Of a DNA stretch of 11,400 nt, positions 1 to 5,701 are shown piece after piece (within the stretch, counting starts at the first letter, position 1; each line of letters opens with the position of its first letter). The translations under genes were made by a program, and so were the position numbers. Source of the stretch: Anaerolineales bacterium UBA6668 (GTDB lineage: Bacteria > Chloroflexota > Anaerolineae > Anaerolineales > UBA6668); NCBI GenBank assembly GCA_002455215.1, contig DKKK01000118.1, positions 1-11,400 on the forward strand, written 5' to 3'. Below the pieces are notes generated by a model. That model searched no databases and was not told the origin of the DNA. It saw only the letters and a list, made by a program, of their open reading frames with translations.

Positions 1-15
1 CTTATTCCTTAGGCA

Positions 16-645
16 CTACCTGGTGTGAATGGTCAATGGCAAGGTGGTGTTTTGCAGATGTAGGCGGTAGAGTAGGACGGTATGGGGTACAACGCGCATT
101 TCGACGCTGTAAGCTCGCAACCGCATCCAAAACTCGGTATCTTCGCTAACTGCAAATTGTGCATCAAACTCGCCGAATTGCTCAAAAACACTGCGGCGGC
201 AGAGCATGGCGCCGAGATTAACATTCGCATATGGTTTTCCAAAGTCGTTGTAGCTGGCGTCATACGGATTTAGCAGTTGTCTTTGCAATAGCCCCTGCAC
301 GACTTGCAAATGGGGATATGCCATCAGCCACGGAAGCAAAACCGCCAAGTGCGAGCGCGTCCACGCATCATCCGCATCCAGCCAAGCGATATAATCCCCA
401 CTTGCCATGCTTAGCCCTAAATTGCGGGTTTTTGCAATGCCTAGATTTTTGCTGTTCTCTACATAGCAGACAGATTTAGCATATTGTTCCACAACAGTGG
501 CGGTATTGTCGGTAGATGCATCGTTCACCACCAAAATTTCCAAGTTTGGGTAGTTTTGTGCCAAAACGCTCTCCAATGCCTGCGCCAAGTAAGCTTCAGC
601 ATTAAAAGCGGGAATGATTACACTAATTTTGGGTAGGTGTGCCAT
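16..645 (-). CDS. Family 2 glycosyltransferase (GT-A fold)
   Basis: This 209-residue protein has the GT2 GT-A layout. An N-terminal beta strand runs into SVIIPAFNAEAYL (residues 8-20), a nucleotide-binding VVNDASTDNT segment follows (39-48), the DxD-type metal/sugar-nucleotide motif is WLDADDAW (88-95), and the acceptor-side ED pair is SEDTEFW (167-173). It ends in a YRLHLQNTT stretch (193-201) of the kind that closes many such catalytic domains. No membrane segment is visible, so it is probably a cytosolic or peripheral enzyme transferring a sugar from an NDP-sugar; donor and acceptor cannot be read from the sequence. The ATG lies 23 bases inside the preceding HPr-kinase-like gene, which suggests translational coupling. 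It is short but covers the whole catalytic domain. The stop codon is in the window and the operon may continue past position 1. Confidence 0.9.
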   Translation of the reverse strand: MAHLPKISVIIPAFNAEAYLAQALESVLAQNYPNLEILVVNDASTDNTATVVEQYAKSVCYVENSKNLGIAKTRNLGLSMASGDYIAWLDADDAWTRSHLAVLLPWLMAYPHLQVVQGLLQRQLLNPYDASYNDFGKPYANVNLGAMLCRRSVFEQFGEFDAQFAVSEDTEFWMRLRAYSVEMRVVPHTVLLYRLHLQNTTLPLTIHTR

Positions 646-1708
646 GAAACTTGCTCAATAAACTTCGCAATCGGTTGGGGATGCTGTCAAAATCGCTCCC
701 CAACTCTAACGCATAGGTAGGCACAGAGCGCACCAAGGCAGACATGCGTGCCAAAGCAGATTGCCCCGCTGTAGGTAACTGAAACAGGCTTGTAGGCGCA
801 AGCGCCGCCAATGCCAGTCCTGCAGTGATGGGAATGATTTTTGTGTTTGGTTCACCGGTTATTCGTGGTACCAAAATGGCTCGCAAGGGACGGCTTGCCA
901 CAATTTGTGGGGCAAATGCCGGGTATAAGCAGAGCAAGGCATAGTCTCCTTGCTCTTTTTTCTCTCGATAGCGAATATATGGTAGGAAATCGCTAAAACG
1001 CTTAAAATCTTCATTGCCTTTTAGTTTTGCCGCGGAATAGGCGCTATGCAAAATAGGCGGTTGTCCCAGTGATAATACACAATAATCGTCACTGAGATAG
1101 GTAAAGCCTGCCCTTAAGCATAGCAAGGATGTGGTGGACTTTCCTCCACCGCTCAACGCGGTCAGTAATACACAACTCTGTGCATCGCCAATGGCAGACC
1201 CGTGAACGAATTGCTGATGCGCCGGTAAACTTAAAGATAGCAATGTGCGCAAGGGTGAAGCCAATTCGTAATTTGGGACTTTTGTGAAATCCGGGGCGCA
1301 AAAAAAGCCTGCCTTTCGCTCTGGAAAATACACACTTAATAGGTTAGGTCCTGCATGAAAGACGGCACGGCAGAACGGGGATTGGAAGCCTTTTATTTCT
1401 CCGCGTGTATCCAAATAAGTATGCCAATATTTTGCTAACACATCTAGCAAAAAGGTCAGCAAGTAGGGGATGCGGCTTGTTTGTTCCAGTAAATGAAATG
1501 TGATTGCGCCTTCAGCGGGTTCGGTTTGCAAATGGGCAAATGCTTGCAAGTAGTGGCTAGTCGCTTCTGGCGAAGCCGCTGACAATATGCGGTAAGGGTT
1601 ATCGGCAATTGTATAGTGCGTTTCTATACAGCCTACTTGCTGTTCGCAATTTTTAAACGAATCAGCCAACAATTGATAAAAGCTTTGCCAGTCGGCAGGA
1701 TTTTGCAT
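623..1708 (-). CDS. HPr-kinase-like P-loop protein (HprK-related kinase)
   Basis: The 361-residue protein carries the HprK catalytic-core pattern: FVHGSAI (167-173) precedes a P-loop TALSGGGKSTT (183-193; K190, S191), then LSDDYCVL (205-212) with the paired acidic residues. Upstream is a roughly 160-residue N-terminal region unlike the usual HPr kinase N-domain. The first glycine of the canonical GxxGxGKS loop is alanine (A184). True HprK regulates sugar uptake by phosphorylating HPr, but here no ptsH or PTS gene is near. Homologues next to PqqD-like proteins are known from peptide-modification clusters, for example the kinase that phosphorylates a lasso peptide. That context, six bases after a PqqD-like gene and overlapping a glycosyltransferase, favours a tailoring or regulatory kinase; the substrate is unknown. 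The ATG has no strong ribosome-binding site, consistent with coupling to the gene before it. Confidence 0.8.
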   Translation of the reverse strand: MQNPADWQSFYQLLADSFKNCEQQVGCIETHYTIADNPYRILSAASPEATSHYLQAFAHLQTEPAEGAITFHLLEQTSRIPYLLTFLLDVLAKYWHTYLDTRGEIKGFQSPFCRAVFHAGPNLLSVYFPERKAGFFCAPDFTKVPNYELASPLRTLLSLSLPAHQQFVHGSAIGDAQSCVLLTALSGGGKSTTSLLCLRAGFTYLSDDYCVLSLGQPPILHSAYSAAKLKGNEDFKRFSDFLPYIRYREKKEQGDYALLCLYPAFAPQIVASRPLRAILVPRITGEPNTKIIPITAGLALAALAPTSLFQLPTAGQSALARMSALVRSVPTYALELGSDFDSIPNRLRSLLSKFHGTPTQN

Positions 1709-1714
1709 GGCAGG

Positions 1715-2140
1715 TTAGTTTGCCGGTAGGTGCGGCCACCCTTCTTCCGCAACTTCGTGGATGGGGTCTAGTAACAATAGTTGTTGCATGTCGCCAAATT
1801 TTTCTAGCACTGGGCGCAGATAAGTGGGGGGCAAAAGGCTGGTATCCGGCATAGCGCCACTGGACTCCGCAATTTCTGTGATTAGCTTTTCTTGTGTTAG
1901 CTTCCGAATGAAAGGTGAAAAATCAGTCACGATAGTGTCTTCTGTCAATTGGTAATGTTCAGCCAGTGTTGTGATCATTTGGGTCGTGCCACAGCTTTGC
2001 TCTAGCCACAGCCATATCACGGCGGCTACATTCCTTAAACTGTAATAAAAGCCACTTTCCAGATTCACAATTACGGATTCCCCGTCTAACGTTTCGTGGG
2101 CAACTTCAGGCGTGCTAATTCGGTATGAAGGTGAGTGCAT
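1715..2140 (-). CDS. PqqD-family RRE protein with leader-like C-terminal tail
   Basis: Residues 1-92 of this 141-residue protein fit the PqqD winged-helix fold (RiPP recognition element): a beta hairpin with VIVNLESGFYYSLRNVAAVIW (23-43, read as two pieces around G30), then helices ending in the FIRKLTQEKLI segment (77-87). PqqD proteins bind leader peptides and present them to modifying enzymes. Beyond about residue 95 there is an extra 45-residue tail, including YLRPVLEKFG (107-116) and DMQQLLLLDPIHEV (117-130), ending GWPHLPAN. The spacing Y-x2-P-x-L-x3-G is the motif that RRE partners recognise in lasso-peptide leaders. The gene sits 26 bases after the Wzt-like ATPase and 6 before the HPr-kinase-like gene, so it is part of the operon. 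The PqqD assignment is good; the meaning of the tail is inference. Confidence 0.82.
   Translation of the reverse strand: MHSPSYRISTPEVAHETLDGESVIVNLESGFYYSLRNVAAVIWLWLEQSCGTTQMITTLAEHYQLTEDTIVTDFSPFIRKLTQEKLITEIAESSGAMPDTSLLPPTYLRPVLEKFGDMQQLLLLDPIHEVAEEGWPHLPAN
1733..1822 (-). other. Leader-like / core-like tail encoded in the PqqD-family gene
   Basis: These codons are residues 107-136 of the PqqD-like protein. They hold Y107, P110, L112 and G116 in exact YxxPxLxxxG spacing, followed by a leucine run, DPIHEV and GWP. This is a sequence observation; a cis-acting leader or a fused precursor is only a hypothesis. Confidence 0.45.
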
Positions 2141-2166
2141 AGTTTTTTCTCATAAATTGAGTCAGA

Positions 2167-3336
2167 TTAGAGTAGATGATAAGAAATTTGAGCGGGTAGC
2201 TCTACAACCGCACCCAGAGAGTTGTTAAGTTCAGTTGGCGTGGTTGGTGACGGCACTTCAAAAGTAAATGCGTTTTTTATCTCGTTTTGCAATTGCTGAT
2301 TATCGTAAAGCCGAAAATCAATCATGTAAAACCCTGCCAACAAGCGAGTATTTAGCTCGAATTTTAAGCGCATTTTTCCGTGTTGCGCCAGTTTTTGCGG
2401 GATTTCTGCCCGGCAAATAGCCAGTGGATTGCCAAGTGTAGTGTTTATAACAAGTTCACAAACTATTGCCAAAGAATAATTGTATACTTCAATATCTAGC
2501 CAGATGGTGGTTTGTTTTGCGCCTGGTTCGTAGCGCCAACCAAGCCAGTCAGCGAATACCGTGCGCGATTCTGATGCTGTAGCAGATTGCCAGGTGTCGG
2601 GTGGTAGAAGATTAAGCGATTGGCTAAGATATTCACTCAAAACACGCTGTGGCAGACCATCTTTTTTTAGATACCCTTTCTCTAGCCACAGGACGCGGTT
2701 GCACAGGGCTTGTACCAGCGCCGATTCATGGCTGACTAGAAGCATCGAACAACCATCTTTCTTCAGTTGCAGGATTTGATTGCGCACCTGCACGCGAAAT
2801 TTGTGATCCCCAACCGTTAACGCTTCATCCACAATTAAAATTTCTGGACGGCTCAACAATGCAACGGCCAAACCTAAGCGTAAACGCATACCGCTGGAAT
2901 ATCGTTTTACGGGCCAATCAATATACTCGGCAAGGTTAGCAAAAGAGACAATATCATCGAATCTTTTTTCCATCTCTCGCCGATTTTCGCCAATCAAAGC
3001 GCCAGCCAGGAAGACATTTTCGCGTCCCGAAAGGTCGTTATGAAAACCCACTGCCGCTTGCAACAGAGCGGCAGTGCGCCCGGTTGTTTGAGTATAACCG
3101 CTGGTTGGTTTGGTTACGCGGGAGATAATTTGCAGTAAGGTGGATTTTCCAGCTCCATTTGCGCCAATGAGTCCCACTACTTCGCCAGGGTACTGCCTGA
3201 ATGAAATGTTTTGCAATGCCCAAAACTGTTTGGGCGGGCGTAAAGCATGGATGATAGAACTTAGGCTGATTTTTTCCCGAATTCTTATGATCGGATAGCA
3301 TTTGCTAACTTGCGAAACTGTAATGATGGGTTGCAT
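2167..3336 (-). CDS. Wzt-like ABC transporter ATPase with C-terminal glycan-recognition domain
   Basis: This 389-residue protein powers export of an undecaprenyl-linked polysaccharide across the cytoplasmic membrane. The nucleotide-binding domain spans about residues 5-240: Walker A GANGAGKST (58-66), Q-loop region near Q93, signature YSSGMRLRLG (146-155, the Wzt/TagH-type variant of LSGGQ), Walker B ILIVDEA (166-172) and the H-loop histidine H203. The stretch after about residue 255 is beta-rich and corresponds in position and length to the Wzt C-terminal domain that recognises the end of the exported chain; export may therefore depend on a terminal modification of the glycan. The ATG follows the permease stop by two bases, so the two genes are translated as a unit. 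The chemical nature of the polysaccharide cannot be read here. Confidence 0.92.
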   Translation of the reverse strand: MQPIITVSQVSKCYPIIRIREKISLSSIIHALRPPKQFWALQNISFRQYPGEVVGLIGANGAGKSTLLQIISRVTKPTSGYTQTTGRTAALLQAAVGFHNDLSGRENVFLAGALIGENRREMEKRFDDIVSFANLAEYIDWPVKRYSSGMRLRLGLAVALLSRPEILIVDEALTVGDHKFRVQVRNQILQLKKDGCSMLLVSHESALVQALCNRVLWLEKGYLKKDGLPQRVLSEYLSQSLNLLPPDTWQSATASESRTVFADWLGWRYEPGAKQTTIWLDIEVYNYSLAIVCELVINTTLGNPLAICRAEIPQKLAQHGKMRLKFELNTRLLAGFYMIDFRLYDNQQLQNEIKNAFTFEVPSPTTPTELNNSLGAVVELPAQISYHLL

Positions 3337-3338
3337 AT

Positions 3339-4154
3339 TTATAGCCAGTCAATCACAGTGTGGGCATGTTGCTCAAACCAAAATACCGCCAACACGCCAC
3401 TCACCAATAGGGCAAGTAAAGTTAGCCAAAAAGGATAGGTTAAATTCAGCGTGTTTCCAAGAATGGCAGAGCGAGTCCCCATTACCAGCCAATAGAGCGG
3501 ATTCCATTGCAAGAGATGGATGTATTGTGTTGGCATAATCTCTTGAGAATAGATAACAGGCAAACCAAATTGCATGATTCGTAAAACATAACGCAATAAA
3601 GAGCCAATATCGCGGAAGCGAACCGCAACGGTGGCGAGCCACAAGCTAATGGAGATTGATATTAAGATTGCATAGATAACCCACCACACCAGTAGCCCAA
3701 GGGTGGGGCTAATATAATCTCGATAAATAAAAAAAATGGGGACAAATACCAGTAAACTTGTTAGGAAATCAAACAATGCAGTTGCTATCGCTTGAATAGG
3801 CAGAAATAAGCGCGGAAAATATACTTTACTGGCTAAGTACAAATGGGTTGATAAACAGCTACTGATTTGTGTGGATGTTTGCAAAAACAGATTCCAGATT
3901 AGGATGCTTGGCAGTAAGAACAATGGGTAGGGGATGCCTTCGGATGGAAGCTTTGCGAATCGTCCGAAAATAAGCGTAAATACGCCGATATTAATAATAG
4001 GGTCCAAAAACACCCAAACCATACCAAACAAGGTCTGCCGGTAGCGCAGTTGGATTTGGCGGATCACCAAAAGCCGCAAAACTTCTCGGTATTGCCAAAA
4101 TTCTCGTAGATTAAACTGCCACCAGTTTCTTGTCGAATTATTTTGATAAACCAT
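3339..4154 (-). CDS. Wzm/TagG-like ABC-2 polysaccharide export permease
   Basis: The protein is the membrane half of the exporter. With the ATG at 4154 it has 271 residues: an amphipathic N-terminal LREFWQYREVL (16-26), the family hallmark VIRQIQLRYRQTLFGMVWVFLDP (30-52, in two parts around T41), and six hydrophobic spans near 44-64, 76-96, 119-143, 151-175, 189-205 and 240-260. VRFRDI (178-183) is a conserved cytoplasmic loop. A longer form starting at GTG 4214 would add 20 residues and has an AAGGA four bases upstream. I prefer 4154 because the extra stretch falls largely inside a dispersed repeat element (4188-4284) and family members usually begin close to the LREF helix; the ATG itself lacks a Shine-Dalgarno sequence, so the start is not settled. 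The Wzt-like gene begins two bases after the stop. Confidence 0.9.
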   Translation of the reverse strand: MVYQNNSTRNWWQFNLREFWQYREVLRLLVIRQIQLRYRQTLFGMVWVFLDPIINIGVFTLIFGRFAKLPSEGIPYPLFLLPSILIWNLFLQTSTQISSCLSTHLYLASKVYFPRLFLPIQAIATALFDFLTSLLVFVPIFFIYRDYISPTLGLLVWWVIYAILISISISLWLATVAVRFRDIGSLLRYVLRIMQFGLPVIYSQEIMPTQYIHLLQWNPLYWLVMGTRSAILGNTLNLTYPFWLTLLALLVSGVLAVFWFEQHAHTVIDWL

Positions 4155-4187
4155 ATATTTTATAATGCTCGGACTTCTAACAACGGG

Positions 4188-4284
4188 TATATTCGGCACT
4201 GATGAAAACTGCACGTTTTCCTTAAAGAAAAAAGCGTAAATCGAACTTCGGCATGTATACCGAAGATAACCTGTGTCGAATATG
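4188..4284 (-). repeat. MITE-like intergenic repeat, copy A (97 bp)
   Basis: Read on the minus strand, the left end is CATATTCGACACAGG (4284-4270) and the right end, AGTGCCGAATATA (4200-4188), is its imperfect inverse. Inside is GCTTTTTTCTTTAAGGAAAA, shared with copy B, and both copies end in TTTYCATC plus the terminal repeat (17 of 21 bases equal over the last 21). Copy A has about 25 more bases than B on the left, including a perfect CTTCGG/CCGAAG hairpin (4246-4251 with 4260-4265). It overlaps the alternative GTG start of the permease gene. Confidence 0.75.
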
Positions 4285-4430
4285 AAAAATCATAAAATAA
4301 GCCAAAATCGGATATGCCGAGCTTTTTATTTCACTGTACGTAAAAACCCCAAAGGCGACAAACCAATAGGGTACTATTTTATTAAATAAAGCAGTAAATG
4401 TCTACTCGTTTCTTCCAGAGCAAAAAGTAC

Positions 4431-4488
4431 TATACTCAGCACAGGTCTAATATCGCATATATGCCGAATAAAACCCGTGCTCAGTATA
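4431..4488. repeat. MITE-like intergenic repeat, copy F (58 bp palindrome)
   Basis: Left arm TATACTCAGCACAGG (4431-4445) pairs with the right arm CCCGTGCTCAGTATA (4474-4488), 13 of 15 positions. The centre has CATATATGCCGAA, similar to CATACATGCCGAA-like sequence in copy A. The element could fold as a cruciform or RNA hairpin. Confidence 0.6.
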
Positions 4489-4495
4489 TACAACA

Positions 4496-4528
4496 AAAGA
4501 CGCACTTCTTTTACAAAAGTGCGTCTTT
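4496..4528 (-). terminator. Candidate intrinsic terminator downstream of the CBS-ACT gene
   Basis: AAAGACGCACTT (4496-4507) and AAGTGCGTCTTT (4517-4528) form a perfect 12-bp stem with a 9-base loop. On the minus strand the stem is followed by a short T-rich run (TGTTG), so it can end transcription coming from the CBS-ACT gene about 125 bases upstream. The structure is symmetrical enough to work from either side; the T-tract is weak. Confidence 0.6.
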
Positions 4529-4571
4529 GCAGTCTGCTTGCCCCTGCCCCTAGCCGTACCAAGCATCAAAT

Positions 4572-4640
4572 GCCATTCGTCCCGGACGGGAATTGTGCTT
4601 TTATCAGCGCATGTGCCAAAGCTAACCTGTGGCGAATATA
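4572..4640 (-). repeat. MITE-like intergenic repeat, copy C (69 bp)
   Basis: On the minus strand it begins TATATTCGCCACAGG (4640-4626). The next bases, TTAGCTTTGGCACATGC, resemble copy A (TTATCTTCGGTATACATGC). The end resembles copy B, from AAAAGCA through AATTYCC to TCCG and GAAT. Its length equals that of copy B. The far terminal repeat is degraded. Confidence 0.6.
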
Positions 4641-4653
4641 AATGCCGACCCGC

Positions 4654-5289
4654 CTAGCGAATGTCGTAAACTTTCAAGGCGGTGGATAAGGTTGCTTGGC
4701 GGGCTTGTTCTTCGGTCAACCCTTGTACCTTGAACGTGACTTGCTTACTGCCGCTATCGTCCCCGCTAAAGACGCCAAAGGCAATGAAATTCCCACCAGC
4801 TTCGGTAATCGCTTTTGTTAAACGGGCTAACTCGCCGGGTTGGTCTTGTAGGAGGGCAGTGACTCGCAAGCCGGGTTCTCTTGCACCCATAAATTCCAAA
4901 AATAGCTTAAAAATGTTGGTCTCAGTAATGATACCGACCACTTGCTCATCGCGCATCACTGGCAAACCGCCTATTTTTTTGTCTGCCATAATCCGTGCGG
5001 CTTCTTCGATTGGCGTTTTTTCATCAATGGTAATGACTTGCCTGCTCATCACCTTTTCTACCGTGAGTTTGCTCAACAGGTAGTTAAGCTCCCACACACT
5101 CAAACTAGTGGCTTGTGACGGGGACGCATTTAATAAGTCTTTTTCGGAAACAATCCCAACCAATTTGCCGTGTTTGATGACCGGCGCGCGGCGGATGCGT
5201 TCTTGCTTAAACAAAGCTAGCGCATCATGGATAGACAAATCCGGTGTAACGGTAATCAGGGGGCGGGACATTCGTTCACCAACTAACAT
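4654..5289 (-). CDS. CBS-CBS-ACT domain regulatory protein (AcuB-like architecture)
   Basis: The 211-residue protein has two CBS domains, about residues 4-55 (MSRPLITVTPDLSIHDALALF region, then HGKLVGIVSEKDLL) and 76-133 (VEKVMSRQVITIDEKTP, VVGIITETNIF), followed by an ACT domain from about 141 to 210 that contains the QDQPGELARLTKAI turn (148-161). CBS pairs bind adenosine nucleotides and ACT domains bind small ligands, often amino acids, so this is probably a cytosolic ligand-sensing protein; its target is not shown by the context. I place the start at ATG 5289, preceded by GGAGG five bases upstream. A TTG four codons earlier would swallow that ribosome-binding site and is unlikely. It is monocistronic: repeats lie on both sides, with a hairpin downstream. 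Confidence 0.88.
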   Translation of the reverse strand: MLVGERMSRPLITVTPDLSIHDALALFKQERIRRAPVIKHGKLVGIVSEKDLLNASPSQATSLSVWELNYLLSKLTVEKVMSRQVITIDEKTPIEEAARIMADKKIGGLPVMRDEQVVGIITETNIFKLFLEFMGAREPGLRVTALLQDQPGELARLTKAITEAGGNFIAFGVFSGDDSGSKQVTFKVQGLTEEQARQATLSTALKVYDIR

Positions 5290-5293
5290 AATT

Positions 5294-5299
5294 TCCTCC
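5294..5299 (-). promoter_or_regulatory. Ribosome-binding site of the CBS-ACT gene
   Basis: GGAGGA on the minus strand lies four bases before ATG 5289. It fixes the start and excludes the in-frame TTG at 5301. Confidence 0.85.
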
Positions 5300-5456
5300 A
5301 AAATAAGAGCGTTAATTCATACACGACACTAAAAAAATCTTTGGCAAAAGGTGCAATAAATGGACGTGTCGAGAAAGGTCTTTTTTTTGACTAAGCCATT
5401 TGGTTTGTTGCTCCCCAAGCCTATTGCCTGTGGAGAGTAACTTTCGTGCTTAAGCT

Positions 5457-5525
5457 TATATTCGACACGGGCAGAGTGTGCTTTTTTCTTAAGGGGAAAA
5501 GCAATTTCCATCCGTGTTGAATATA
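5457..5525 (+). repeat. MITE-like intergenic repeat, copy B (69 bp), best preserved
   Basis: TATATTCGACACGGG (5457-5471) faces TCCGTGTTGAATATA (5511-5525) as a terminal inverted repeat, 13 of 15 positions. A second, nested palindrome inside has TGCTTTT (5479-5485) against AAAAGCA (5497-5503). The termini begin with TA on both sides, which could hide a TA target duplication; this cannot be proved from one copy. Confidence 0.75.
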
Positions 5526-5553
5526 GTTTACAACATTTGCAGGCGGGAACGTA

Positions 5554-5566
5554 TTACCAGTGGTAA
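5554..5566. promoter_or_regulatory. Short palindrome TTACCAGTGGTAA, possible operator
   Basis: Two perfect 5-base arms around a 3-base centre lie in intergenic DNA. It is the size of a repressor half-site pair, but it is 265 bases from the nearest start, so a role is speculative. Confidence 0.25.
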
Positions 5567-5591
5567 CGGATTTAATGTGTAGAAGGTCATT

Positions 5592-5663
5592 GCTTGCATA
5601 CCTGTTTACTGTCCGTCAAAACGGCACTTTTCTCGTAAGAAAAGCGTACAATTCCACCTGTGC
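5592..5663 (-). repeat. Degenerate MITE-like copy D with internal hairpin
   Basis: On the minus strand TTTGGCACAGG is followed by GCTTTTCTTACGAGAAAAG, recalling the end and centre of copies A to C. CTTTTCT (5627-5633) and AGAAAAG (5638-5644) make a 7-bp stem with a 4-base loop; a T-rich stretch follows on the minus strand, so it might also serve as a terminator of the M23 gene. Boundaries are approximate. Confidence 0.35.
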
Positions 5664-5701
5664 CAAAGGGAAACCCTGATGAACACAGTGTCACTTGCTG
5701 G

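Larger units (their letters stand above)
4155..4653. other. Long intergenic region rich in palindromic repeats
   Basis: No convincing gene is seen. It holds three repeat elements (4188-4284, 4431-4488, 4572-4640) and a 12-bp hairpin at 4496-4528. The piece 4285-4430 is AT-rich with no pattern I could assign. It must also contain the promoter of the export operon, but no clear -35/-10 pair was found. Confidence 0.7.
5290..5701. other. Long intergenic region with repeats and hairpins
   Basis: No convincing gene is seen. It contains copy B (5457-5525), a possible degenerate copy upstream of the CBS-ACT gene (about 5315-5373, with CGACAC 5324-5329 facing GTGTCG 5366-5371), a TTACC/GGTAA palindrome (5554-5566) and a hairpin-bearing degenerate copy near the end of the M23 gene. 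Confidence 0.65.

Noticed and set aside
623..1708. Genuine HPr kinase/phosphorylase of carbon control
   Set aside because: No HPr or PTS gene is nearby, the N-terminal region differs, and the neighbours point to a peptide or glycan pathway.
4374..4562. 62-residue minus-strand open frame
   Set aside because: It runs through repeat copy F and the hairpin; codons follow the palindrome, with no ribosome-binding site or recognisable domain.
4682..5083. 133-residue plus-strand open frame
   Set aside because: It is the complementary shadow of the CBS-ACT gene, which has the clear protein domains.
5290..5301. TTG at 5301 as start of the CBS-ACT protein
   Set aside because: Those codons are the Shine-Dalgarno sequence GGAGGA of the ATG at 5289.
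5329..5511. 60-residue minus-strand open frame
   Set aside because: It starts inside repeat copy B, is lysine-rich from A/T runs, and has no supporting signals.
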